Below, piece after piece: positions 36,002 to 48,420 of a stretch of 64,000 bases of DNA. The stretch is taken from contig JALLLS010000018.1 in the NCBI GenBank assembly GCA_025094145.1, positions 310,001 to 374,000 on the forward strand, in the 5' to 3' direction. Source of the DNA: Spinellus fusiger. Taxonomy: Eukaryota; Mucoromycota; Mucoromycetes; Mucorales; Phycomycetaceae. The position numbers and the translations under genes are program-made. How positions within the stretch are numbered: position 1 is the stretch's first letter; each line of letters begins with the position of its first letter. The notes under the pieces were generated by a model. It was not told the origin of the DNA and did not search any database. It worked only from the letters and a program-made list of their open reading frames with translations.

Positions 36002-37435
36002 CATCTATCTATCGACCTGGCTATAGAGAACAGAGAAACTGAATGCATTGGTTAGAGGGGTGTATGAGGCATTGACACAGACAGGACAAGGCGTACACCA
36101 AGAAGCACTGTACTGTGCTGCCATGGATGGACTTGAGCCTCACCTCCGTCTCTGTGCCTACCGACTCAAAATAGACACCTCCCAGGGCATCCACACTGTG
36201 TTGGCAACAGGCACGACACTTCCTCCTGCATTGGAGACTGAATTGGAGAGTGTCCAACACACCCATCGAGTGGTGCCTGTAGAAATGACATGGCGCGCCA
36301 CCTCCTTTGCCATCAAGGACACCATGGTGGCTGACGCTATTGCCAGAGCACAGGAAAAGGCACAGCAGCACAAGAACCTGCCCACCTCTTCCGATGCATT
36401 GGACGCCATGTTACTGCATTGGACATTGGCAGAAAAGGCAGCCCGCAAATCCCTCCAACACCACCAGGAGGTGGCAGCCAAAGTGACCTGCTCAAAGTCA
36501 AATACAATTGGCCAGGAGGTGTCGTGGGTGCATGGGTTTTCAGTGTATCACCTGCATGCACATTCTATCCAGCACAGATTGGCACAGATCAGCACTCTTC
36601 AGGGATGTGGAGAAGAGAAGCAGGTGATTCAGTTCTACGATGGGATTCTCAAGGTACATCTTAACCTGAGAAAGAGAGAGGGAGAGAGATAGAGAGGGAG
36701 GTTGCCGTGGCTAATCAGCAGCTAGAGTCTAGGCACACTTCGTCAACACTGTCGCATAGAGGATGATGCCTTTTACATGGAATTGGACACACTGACACAC
36801 TACTACAAGGCATCAAGGTAAGAGAGAGAGAGAGAGAAAGAAGGGAGGAAGAGAGGGTACCTGCACTTTCTTTTCTCTTCTTCATCCCTACAAACAACCC
36901 AAATAACACAAATAACAACCATGGATGAGGCAGATGTCTTTCTGTTGCTGATATGTATGCCAAAGAGGCCAGGGCACCCGAGGCCATTGCTCTTTATCAG
37001 AGGGCGCGTGTCTACACTGTCCAAGCCAAACAGTCTCTCCAACAAGTACGACACTTCCAGGACACTCTTTTGACGGTACAAGACACAGACCTGGCTGCTA
37101 TTGACCAGCATCTCCGCACCCACATTGCCAAGACACAGGCCCTTTGGTCTCTAGCCCACCCAGAAGCCCAGACAGATATCACTCACCAGATGGAGTCATT
37201 GACATTGGAGGGCAAGACATCTGCTCTTTTGGATCGATTGGAGGAGTATCCTTCTCTTCCAGCAAGGACAGCAGGCGCCCCCTGCCTTGTGGAATTCCCT
37301 CCTCGACTCCAGCCAGTGGCCTGTAAACCCATCTACTTTGATCTTGCAGCTAATCAGATCCAGTACCCTGATGCATTGGCAGATAAGGTGGGCAGGGCAA
37401 AGAAAGGATGGAGTTTCTTTGGGTTTGGTCAATAG
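35328..37435 (+). CDS. SRP68: Signal recognition particle subunit SRP68
   Basis: Six exons (35328-35364, 35407-35473, 35565-35963, 36029-36653, 36726-36817, 36934-37435) join exactly to 573 aa, near the family size of 560-620. The N-terminal RNA-binding domain shows the family signature ITNEARMTYGLRHQDYQRYR followed by CTHRISRLRQLL, then RYLELILYEAERAWAYAMEL and a TPR-like helical region. The C-terminal part contains EEKQVIQFYDGIL, KEARAPEAIALYQRA and the SRP72-binding tail with VACKPIYFDLA and IQYPD. SRP68 forms a dimer with SRP72 on 7SL RNA and acts in co-translational targeting to the ER. A CT microsatellite sits in intron 3. Alternative acceptors near 36026-36033 were resolved by frame. 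Confidence 0.92.
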
Positions 37436-37758
37436 CAATAGAAAAGTAAGCTCTCTATCAATAAGAAAAGAAGGAAAAAAAGGGTGCAAGTAATAACACA
37501 CTTTATATATAAAATATATAAGATATATATAAGATATATATAAGATATATATAAGATATATTTATAAAAGAACAGTTGGGTTTTTTCATCTCTGTTTTTA
37601 TAAGAGAAATGGAAAAAGAAAAAAGAAAAAAGAAAAAGAATGGAGACAATAAAACACTAGGGAAAATAAAGAAGACTTTTCTTTTCTCCCCTGCTTCTTT
37701 TTTCCCTCTTTCCCTTTCCCCTTTTCCCATCTCTCTCTCTCTCTGCTTTGGACTTGTC
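37436..37758. other. Intergenic, AT array and promoter of next gene
   Basis: Holds an array of AAGATATATAT units (37501-37564), then A- and T-rich tracts ending in the 5' leader of the RNF121-like gene. Confidence 0.6.
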
Positions 37759-39239
<1,481 letters not shown>

Positions 39240-39839
39240 AATGTTGATACATACTAGTGGTTCTTAATAATGATTTTATTTATATTTATATATGTGTGTC
39301 TATGACCCGCTTGATCAGTGCCATGAGTGCACACATGGAAGAAGATGGCTTAATAGATGCTGTTTTCTAGAAGAAGAAAATGAAAACAGAGAAGCCTATA
39401 AACTACAGGGCAATGACTGTGCTTCCATTATCTTATCCTGTAATGCTCCATACTAAATCTAATACCAAATGGCTTTATTCTCTCTGTGGCTTCTGTGTAA
39501 ATACCTCATGGCAATAGAATACTCTTGGGTGTTACTAAGGGGGATAATTAGACTTCTATGACTTATGTTTCAAGTAGCAGTTTATTATGAGCAGATCAAA
39601 CAGATAGGAATAGGTAACAACCTCATACTATTGTCTATCTTATTGTTTATACTCTCTTTTTCCTTTTCTTTCCTGTAGATAGAATTGGACTTACTCTTTA
39701 GCTGTGTTGGCCAAAAGGACCTCTTCTTGAAGGAAAGAAGTTCAAACTCAGTCCACCCACCTGCTTAAATCATATTGGCTTCGAAACATCATTTTATCAG
39801 TCCTTTTCTCTTCTTTTCTTTTCTTCTTTTCTAATTTCC
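39240..39839. other. Intergenic
   Basis: AT-rich 3' flank of the RNF121-like gene and 5' flank of the arrestin gene. No gene seen. Confidence 0.5.
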
Positions 39840-41630
39840 ATGCGTCATAGGTCTTCTTCTGCCTCTGATGCCTATCAAAGTCAGAAGATTTTTTCAACGG
39901 CAAGACTCTCACAGCACATTACCGATATTGTGAGTCCCTGGTTAAAGCCTTCTCAACCGAGTCTGGAGGAAGCCTCACCCTCACCTCCTGTCTCCTCTCC
40001 GCCAATAGCCACTCCACCCTTACTTAATGTCTGTCTTGATGAACCCCATACAGTGCTCAGACCCAACCATGTTTATAGAGGTAAAGAAAGTAACGGATGT
40101 GGCTATGTCTGTGTCTGTGTCTGTGTCTGTGTCTATGTTGCTTATACTCACGGGGATTCCAGGCACTGTCATCTTGACGAACACTCGATCCATCTATGCA
40201 TCGAGTCTTCGTATTGAGGTAGGCTTCTATGGAGGATCAGCAACCAACAATGAAGTAGAATGTGGGTTAATCACTCAACAATGCAAATCAATGATTCAAT
40301 CTATTAGTTACGTGGAGAGGAGTTTGCTACTGTGAAATTGAGAGATGGAGTAGAGGCCAAAGTGAATAGAATTGATCAAACAAAAATCACCTATTTCAAT
40401 GTACACTTTCATCTGTGGGGAGAGAGTTCTGGTGGTAGGTGGATAATGTACTTGGGCAATGTACTTACTTGGAAGATCAGCCTATGCTACAGAACAATGG
40501 AAAAAGATAGAACAGGGCATTCATACGTATCCATTTGCAGTCAAGGTAATCCCATACAGTGTGTGTTTTATATGTATATGTATATTTATATGTATATGTA
40601 TCTGACATGGAGTTCATTAGATTCCCAATGTCAACTTCCCTCCCTCAGTGGAAGCTCCCTCAGGATTTGCTGTTCGGTACTTTTGGACAGCCCGTCTAAT
40701 GGGACCTGCTTCAAGCCCAGACATTGCAAGTAAAGAATATACAGTGCCTTACTGCCCCACCCTATGCGCACCTCTTCCTGAACCTTGGGAATACAAGGAC
40801 ACACTGTACAAAGACAAAAAGGCTCTTGCTAATGTCAGTATGACATTTCCCCGCCATGTCTTTTGCCCAGGTAACAATGGAAGAACAATCAACAAGCAAT
40901 ACATGAGCAGAAACTAACATGCGTCTGTTTCTAATGATCAGAAGAGACAATAAAAGGCAATCTCGATATCAAGGCCATTCCCTCGAATGCAGTAGTGTCG
41001 GGTGTCTTTTTTGTCCTCCAAAAGACAACACAGGGAAGGAAGATGTTTCAAACAGGCACCGTGCGTTCATCAGAGACAGTGGAAATCCTAAATGAAAGTA
41101 TTCCTGTGCATGGCAATGATGGCTCTTTGCAACTGCGATTTCAAATTCAATTGCCTGTTGGCGGTGTACTACCCTGCTTTCAATCAAAGCACATTCGTAT
41201 TTATTATAGCCTGACGGTAACACTTAAAGTGGAGTATCTGAAAAGCCTTTTAAAGTCTTCAGGCACTCACTCTGTTGCATTTACACTCCCACTGAGCATT
41301 GGGAATCTTGCATATGAGAATATGCTGACAGTGCCTGACATCACCTCTCTCCGTGACTATCAGCACTCGAATGAAGGTCCAGAATTCTTTGACCCTTCTC
41401 TGGAGGCACCTCCACGTCCTCCTATGCATCCGGAATGGGGTCCACTGACAGCAGCCCAGGCATCTCCACCTGCTGGGGCTCCTCCCAATTATTTTAGTCT
41501 TCCTCAATTACCGCAGGCCGGTCAATCAAGAAAGGAACAAGTGATCGAAACGAGCCGCTTTGTTAAATTGGGGGCTGTTCCTGGATTAGAGCCAATGTGT
41601 GTTGACGCCAATGATGATGGAGAATGGTAG
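39840..41630 (+). CDS. Alpha-arrestin (ART-like) ubiquitin-ligase adaptor
   Basis: Six exons (39840-40080, 40163-40218, 40308-40434, 40481-40545, 40621-40870, 40942-41630) join exactly to 475 aa. The start is Ser/Pro-rich. The arrestin-N fold follows: NVCLDEPHTVLRPNHVYRG, then GTVILTNTR...LRIELRGEEFATV, HTYPFAVKIPNVNFPPSVEA and GFAVRYFWTARLMGP. The arrestin-C fold is ETIKGNLDIKAIPSNAVVSG..., ESIPVHGNDGSLQLRFQIQLP, IRIYYSLTVTLKVE and SVAFTLPLSIGN. Near the C-terminus GAPPNYFSLP provides a PPxY motif for WW domains of Rsp5/Nedd4 ligases. Such proteins recruit Rsp5 to plasma-membrane transporters for endocytosis. A GTCTGT microsatellite lies in intron 1. Confidence 0.9.
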
Positions 41631-42236
41631 TAGAGAATGAAAACACACACACACACTTTTATCTCCTTGAATAGAATGACCGGGACTGAAAAGGGGTCAT
41701 TTTGGGTGGGCTGTCAATAAAATAAATGGAAAAGTAATACCAAAACACTCTTTCTATACACACCAGGAGATTTTTCTGGCCTTTAAGCGATGATATCTCC
41801 TTCCTGCTACATCACAATACATTATTCCCTTTTATGGAATACCACACTATTAAACTAGTGTCGATGGATAAAATTGTTTATTATAAGAATATAGCTAATA
41901 CTATATGGTGACTATAACTAATGCCCAAGTGAATTCTCTTCATAGCAATAGAATATACACCCTAAAGGCCTTGTGCTTTGTTCTTGGGAGATAGATGAAT
42001 ATGCTCAGGAGTATACCCTAGACAGCCTAGACAGTATAGAAGGAAGAATAGACCACCTGAGACTGACTTGAGAAAGAGTCTTAACTTATCTAATAACAGA
42101 AGAGTGCATTAGTAATAATTCAATCAATAGAGATAGTATGCTCATTTTGATGAGTACTTAGGTGTCAATTTGTATAGACAGTGTAATAAATAACAAGACC
42201 AAAGAATAAAAAATATCCTTATTCTGGTGAGGTATA
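41631..42236. other. 3' flank of arrestin gene and dispersed repeat arm 1
   Basis: No gene. From about 41763 to 42142 it is a diverged inverted copy of sequence at 55552-57581 (see repeat entries). A TA-flanked Tc1 element follows. Confidence 0.7.
41763..42142 (+). repeat. Dispersed repeat, arm 1 (inverted copy at 55552-57581)
   Basis: 41863-42142 aligns with the reverse complement of 55829-55552 at roughly 85% by eye: shared words include GATGGATAAAATTG, AATATAGCTAATACTATATG, ACTATAACTAATGCCCAAGTG, GCTCAGGAGTATACCCTA, GACAGTATAGAAGGAAGAA and ATAACAGAAGAGTGCATTAG. Its outer 41763-41808 (CCAGGAGATTTT...CTTTAAGCG...ATATCTCCTTCCT) aligns with the reverse complement of 57581-57538. Noncoding in both copies. 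Confidence 0.85.
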
Positions 42237-43068
42237 CAGTCCCATGCAATAAATGAGTGGACAGCAAATCAATTTTCTATTTTTATTTTTATTTTACAAC
42301 TTATTCAAACAATGACTTTAAGCAATGGAAATCAGCCAAATATTAGTCAAAAACATGAAGAGAGTCTCATCAAAAGAAGAGGGCATGCTATGTTTATTAG
42401 AGATCAAATCATAGGACAATGGAAAAAGATATGTTACTTATCAAGAGATTGCTGATGATGTTGACATCCCAAAGAGCACAGTGGGCAGGATTGTTCTATT
42501 GTATATATAAAAGGCACATTTAGACTCAAAATACATACAGGAAGACATGAAAAGGTGTCGTCTACTTCAAAACTGGCTATCATTCTGTCTATTTGCAGAA
42601 ACCCTATACAAACAATTGCCTATCATTTGAAAGATATGAATGGTGCAGATGTGGATATTTGCCATAGCACATTTCTAAAATACATGAATAAACTCGGATT
42701 TTCTTTATGCTCATCATCAAGACAACCTAGTATGTCAATTAATCACAAGCATAACCAATGCAAAACAGCTTGAACGATGCTTGTGTAGTAAATGGGAGAG
42801 GATCCCAAATGAATTTCTGGAGAATTTGGTCGATAGCATGCCAAGGTGTTTCACTGTGATTAAGAATGAAAACTCTGTTACAAGGTACTGAGCAATATTT
42901 TTTATAATAAGAATGTAGACAATCATCTAAAGAACAACTCAAAATACTGTGCTATTCTATGAATATCTTATTATGAACATCTTTGACTGACGGATATGCC
43001 TTTATTTTTCAAAATAAAATATAAATATAAAATAAATTTGCTGTCTACTCACTTATTGTATAGGACTA
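42237..43068 (+). mobile_element. Internally deleted Tc1/mariner element (family B), 832 bp
   Basis: Ends: left CAGTCCCATGCAATAAATGA, right (reverse complement) TAGTCCTATACAATAAGTGA, continuing for about 36 bp, flanked by TA. Inside, plus strand, are a first HTH (QIIGQWKKIC..., IADDVDIPKSTVGRIV), the second HTH (NPIQTIAYHLKDMNGADVDI, then STFLKYMNKLGFS) and, at 42780-42890, the C-terminal tail (WERIPNEFLENLVDSMPR...). The whole DDE catalytic core is missing between them. A non-autonomous deletion derivative. Confidence 0.85.
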
Positions 43069-43267
43069 TATATGTGCATAGAAAACCCATAGGATTCACA
43101 GTTTCCACTGATAGAAATACAAACATTATGCTTTAACACAACTTCTTGGTTTTCAGATCATGGATTGAATGAATGGCATATGAAACCCAATTATAAAACA
43201 GAAATAGTATAAAAGAAAGAAAGAAAGAAAAATAATAAGGTCAACTCGTCTTTCTTTTCTTTTCTTC

Positions 43268-45188
43268 ATGGAACCTGGTCTAAAGATTGTAGCAGTGAAA
43301 AGCTCAATCACTGGTATTGGATGGAAACCACAGTATCTTTTTTTTGTCGCTCAAGACACTTGTATCTACTGTTCATATTATTGTAAAGCATACATTCGCT
43401 TTTCTAAAGTACATATTCATCCAAGAATTGGAAAATAACCCTGCCTTTGCTCTAGAGGATTTTGCCAGTGTTGATTTTTACAGTGAAGTCTTTTTGTCGC
43501 TTCTTCAGAGTTACAAGCCAAATAGACAAACAAATTCTTCAAAGTCAATAACCAACCGAGAACTTATCAACAGCCATCGAGACATGTACTTTCAACACAG
43601 ACTCTATGAGCCAGTCAGTTTAAAGTATGCCTACCCAATGGCCATGTAGGAAACAAGGAAAATAAACACAGCTTACCTCAATGGTGTCTCATTACACTTT
43701 GGAAACAAGCTGCACATGTTCTTAAACATACTTTTGAAAAAGAATGAACGAATAAAGACAGTAAAGGATGAAATGAAGAAGAAAGGCACCATAGAGATGG
43801 AAGTATCAGCTGCAGTAAAGGATATTGTTGAACAATGCAGTAAAGTCAAAACAGCCATTTCGTCTGTAATAATCGACACTAACAAAAGGATTCCTCTCTT
43901 TTCATGATATTGATATGATTCATGATATTTTCTTAGCTCTTATCCCATGAACTATCCATTTTCCAAAGACTCTATTTACTATGATTGTAAAGCAAGCACC
44001 CCAAATCATCTGAAGGCTTATTATAAGCTATCCAGCATGTGTAAAGTCCTTCAAGACAAGCCTTTCAACTGTTTTCCGCTGAGAAGAAAATGTATACCAT
44101 CTTATATGCCAATAGATATGCGTATATTGAACACCCATCTATTGAGAAAAAAAAAGAAGAATTGGCAGCTAGTATTGGCAAGTGTGTGTTGGTTGACCCT
44201 AGTCGTCGTGATATACTTTATTGTATGCATGAAGATAGCACTGTAGAAAACAAGAGAACATACCGATACACTAATAATCAAAGTGCTATTGAAACCAAAT
44301 TGAGAAAGTTCAGGAAACTCAGTGAGAGCTTGAAGCCTGATGAAGTGAAAGCAGCTGAATTATCTCTGTCAGGACATACATCTTCAACAGTCAATTGTGT
44401 AAGGTTTTCAAGATACCTCGAGGAGAGAGCCAGAATCACTCCAGTGTTGCATAACTAATTATTCAAATGAAGATACTTCTGCTGTGGAAAAACCAAAATG
44501 TCAATAGCTTAATCCTATTTCTTAGAATGAAGCCTTTGATTCTTATTCATCAACAACAATCAGACAAATGACTAGCTAGAAATCTTCGAAGAAAGTTTGA
44601 CAATGATGCTGTAATGGTGATTGGCAATTGGTCTGCAGGAAACGCCAAGTTCCATGAATCAGTGAGAGGTGTTGGAATAAGAAGAATGTTGAAGAAAGAA
44701 GGGTTCAAGGTGTTCCTTATTGATGAGTTCAAAACATCTATTTTTTGTCCTGCCTGCGAGAACGATGAGCTTGAGAAATTCAAGAAAGTGTAAAACCCAA
44801 GACCCTTCAAAAGAGAGAAGAACCCCACAGTGACATGTCATGGTCTTTAAAGGTAAAAGTATTCTTTATTTTATATGAAAGTCAAAGAAAAAACCAATGA
44901 GTTTATTGTTTTTTGATTTAGGTGCAAAAACCAACAATGTTTGAAGATCATGACCAAAACTATTGGGGTTTCTGATGAGATTATTTCTCAATACTTTTGG
45001 AATCAGGACATGGCAGCAACATTGAACTTTCCTCATGTTCTTTTTTTTTTGGGCTAAGAGAAGAAGGCAAACGATCCAAACGCTTTTGTCGATTAAAGAC
45101 AGTACATTCTGTTGGTATCAAAAGAAAGCAATCACCATTAGCTAGTAGTAGCCAAACTACCAAAACATCAAAAAAGATTTTGGTGTAG
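43268..45188 (+). pseudogene. Fanzor-type (eukaryotic TnpB-like) nuclease, decayed
   Basis: Fragments in family order on the plus strand. 43425-43905: helical N-terminal region (YLNGVSLHFGNKLHMFLNIL, one internal TAG at 43647). 43936-44147: MNYPFSKDSIYYDCKAS and FNCFPLRRKCIPSYMPID. 44148-44458: RuvC-I block KCVLVDPSRRDILYC, then TYRYTNNQSAIETKLRKFRK. 44581-44852: RuvC-II side IGNWSAGNAKFHES...VFLIDEFKTSIFCPAC, NPRPFKR...VTCHGL. 44922-45188: zinc-finger second half RCKNQQCL and RuvC-III WNQDMAATLNF with a basic tail. The Asp/Glu/Asp candidates and CxxC pairs persist. Damage: a frameshift at an A9 run (44148-44156), stops at 44456, 44791 and 44848, and TAGs at about 44508-44576. An apparent GT-AG intron (44853-44921) splits R|C of the zinc finger. 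Confidence 0.85.
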
Positions 45189-45788
45189 TTATCACTACAC
45201 TACATCAAGATACACATAAGTCTTTTTTTTTGGAACCATAATACATTTCTACACTATATTTTATTTTCCAAAGATGCACCAATACTTTATGAAAATACCC
45301 TTTTTAAACATATTAGCCAATTATAATGATATTGCGATTTTATTGTCCGTGTATTTACTTTTATATCCCAAAAATCTTTAGGTGTGTATGGAGTGCATGA
45401 GTGAATGAAATTGTCTTTAGGGCAATAGATTAGAGTGAAACATAGTATTGTTTTCATCTATTAATTTATATTTATTGCCATGGATACTCTCTTTATTGTT
45501 ATCTCCATGACGACACTTTTTTTCTATTGCTATTTCCATGACTACCATTTATTATATTAATTACATTGACACCATAGCAATCTACTCCATTCAACTACTT
45601 AGGAAATAAGATCGGCTTCAACTCAGACCAATTCACACTCCTCCTTATTGAAATTTGACTCAGACACCTTCCAGCCGCTTCTCAAAACAAAAATACTCAT
45701 ATAGCTTACATTGAATCTCTCTTTTTTCTTTCTTTCTCTCTTTCTCTCTCTCTTTTCTTCTTCTTTTAGTTTTCTGCCTCATCTGTGA
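45189..45788. other. Fanzor 3' flank and PKA 5' flank
   Basis: AT-rich, no gene. Contains a block (45307-45370) related to an inverted copy near 55183-55246, and a pyrimidine-rich tract just before the PKA start. Confidence 0.6.
45307..45370 (+). repeat. Short repeat block shared (inverted) with 55183-55246
   Basis: Begins AAACATATTAGCCAAT and continues with related TATTGTC..TATTTACTT; the reverse complement of 55246-55183 begins with the same 16 bases and continues with ATTGTCTATATATTTCCTT. About three quarters of positions match by eye. Confidence 0.7.
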
Positions 45789-48217
45789 ATGTCTTTCTTC
45801 AACAAGATTATTGATAAAGCGAGGAACCACAGTCACTCCAATCCCAACACACCCACCGTCCACCACACTTCTTCCAGCACATCACTGGCAAGTTCTTTAA
45901 GCTCGGCTCATGAAACAAAGCAAGCTGCACACGTTCACAATCTCGTCACACCACCTGTCTCTGCTGTTCCGACACCACTTGTCTCTGGTCAAGAAGTATC
46001 CATGGACACTAGAACACGTATGAGCATCGATACTCCAGGTAAAAAGCGAAACCTGCCTTGGGAGGAGAGGGATGGAGAGAAGCGAGAGACGTCTCGTCAT
46101 TCCTGCAGTAAGAATAGAAAGGGGTGGAAGTGCAAGTCCAGCCTGCCAACCCATTTTACTCCACAGGGCAAAGGCAAATGTGTGTAGTGTAGTGTGTGTA
46201 GTGTAGTGTGTGTGTTTAGTGTGTGTGTTTAGTGTGTGTGTTTAGTGTGTGTGTTTAGTGTGTGTGTTTAGTATGTGATATAGAACGTATAGAGTGGAGT
46301 ATGGTATAAGAAGATGGGATGGGATGGAGTGGAGTGTAGAGAATATAAAGGATATTTATACACATTTGCCTATCTCTCCTTCTGCCTCTTGTCTTGGTCA
46401 TTTTATTAACTCTTCTATAGAGCAGGCCCGAACAGTGCTTCCTCCAAAACCAGAATCAGTCCAAAGCAATGGTATGTGAGAAAAGCAACAGTAACCATCA
46501 ATAGTGTGTGTGTGTGTGTGTAATTTGCAGAATGCATAATAGAAAAGACATATAGAAGAACATCGTTCTCATACTGTATACTTTCTTCTTCTCTCTCTTT
46601 CTCTTTCTCTTTCTCTTTCAAGCCTCATCATCGTACACACAACAAACCACTGGACAGTCTCAGGAAGAAGTCCATGCCACTCCTATTCTGCGCGTACCTC
46701 CACAACCCCACCGCTCTCTACGCTCTGTTCCTTCCTACACGGCTATCTATAATGACCAGTCGATCATTCAACAGCGATCCAATCGACCCAGACTCAAGCT
46801 GGCTGATTTCCAGATACTGCGTACACTAGGCACTGGATCCTTTGGGCGTGTGCACCTTGTACAATCCAAGGTCAATGCACGGTACTATGCTATCAAAGTA
46901 CTTAAAAAGACAGAAGTCGTGCGATTGAAACAAGTAGAGCATACCAACAATGAGAAACATATTCTGGAGTCTGTTGCTCATCCGTTCTTGGTCAATATGT
47001 GGGGAACATTTCAGGACGATGCTAATCTCTACATGGTGATGGATTACGTTCCTGGTGGAGAGCTGTTTAGTGTACTGCGTCGATCTCAGGTGAGTGGTTT
47101 ATTTCTATAGAGAAGAGAGAGTGTGTGTGGGAGGAGTAAGCAAGTCAGTTTGACTCGTCTGTGTGGGGTGGGTTCTCTCCCTCTCTCTCTCTCTTCTTTT
47201 TATTTTTTATTTTTTATATTTATATATATATATATAGCGCTTTCCAGATCATGTTGCAAAGTTCTATGCAGCTGAGGTCATGCTTGCTATTGAATACATG
47301 CATTCAAAGGACATGATCTATCGAGACTTGAAGCCAGAAAATCTGCTATTAGATGCTCAAGGCCATATTAAAATCACTGATTTTGGATTTGCAAAGTATG
47401 TGCCTGATGTGACATGGACATTGTGTGGTACTCCCGACTATCTTGGTAAGTGTGGTGTGTGTGTGTGTGTGTGTGCTTAGAGGATAAGAACAGTCTGTTT
47501 TGATGCTCTTTGTATATTGTATATTCTGTTGGTGTGCCTTTCCACTTTTGACCTGACAAAAGCACCTGAGATTATTCAGTCAAAAGGCTACGGAAAGGCT
47601 GTCGATTGGTGGAGTTTAGGTATTTTAATTTTCGAAATGTTGGCAGGGTAAGCCTTTCTCTTATTCTCTAAAGAAATAAGACGATAAAAGTGTGGGTTGA
47701 GAAGGGAGAGTGAGTGAGAGTGAGTGAGAGAGTGAGTAAGAGAGTGAGTAAGAGGATAACCATAGCAACACTAGTAGACACAATAACACTTTCCGAATGG
47801 CTATTCTTATAAATACCAACGCATCATCTTAATGGGAACTCTTTCTCTCTTTCTAGTTATCCACCTTTCTACGACGACGACCATCTCAAATTGTATGAAA
47901 AGATTCTAGCAGGAAAAATCAAATGGCCACAGTACTTTGATCCAGAAGCAAAAGACCTTCTCAAGCGCCTTCTCACTTCAGATCTCTCTAAACGCTATGG
48001 TAACTTAAAGGGAGGAAGTGAAGACATCAAGCGACACCCATGGTTCCAAGGTGTGGATTTCAATAGAATTCTTGCTCGCCAAATAAGGCCGCCCTACGTT
48101 CCTCAGATTCGAGGTGATGGTGATGCCAGTCATTTTGATAAATATCCCGAGACACAAGAGCAATATGGCATTACGGGTGTGAGTGACCCTTACCGACACC
48201 TTTTTCCAGACTTTTAA
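45789..48217 (+). CDS. cAMP-dependent protein kinase (PKA) catalytic subunit
   Basis: Six exons (45789-46038, 46421-46471, 46623-47089, 47238-47445, 47563-47647, 47857-48217) join exactly to 473 aa. A 150-residue Ser/Thr/Pro-rich N-terminal extension, as in fungal Tpk proteins, precedes the kinase core. Motifs: [53 protein letters not shown], the T-loop [15 protein letters not shown] and [18 protein letters not shown]. The C-tail has HPWFQGVDF and ends [10 protein letters not shown], the F-x-x-F-type PKA terminus. The activation-loop Thr in TLCGTPDYL is conserved. Acts under regulatory-subunit control in nutrient and morphology signalling. Intron 1 contains a TTTAGTGTGTGTGT array and an AT-rich intron 3. 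Lies 600 bp downstream of the Fanzor relic. Confidence 0.95.
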
Positions 48218-48420
48218 TCAATAATAATAATAACACGTACTTTTACAAATATATATTTATAAACGAGAGAGAGAGAGAGAGAAAATGAAAAAAAAAACAC
48301 AGACATGTGGGTGGGTGGATGAGTAGGTGAATAAGTGCATGGATTGGATACAAAAAGAAGAAAAGATAAACACTATAATACTAATAATAAAGGGGAGAAA
48401 TGAGGGAAATGTAGAATGAA

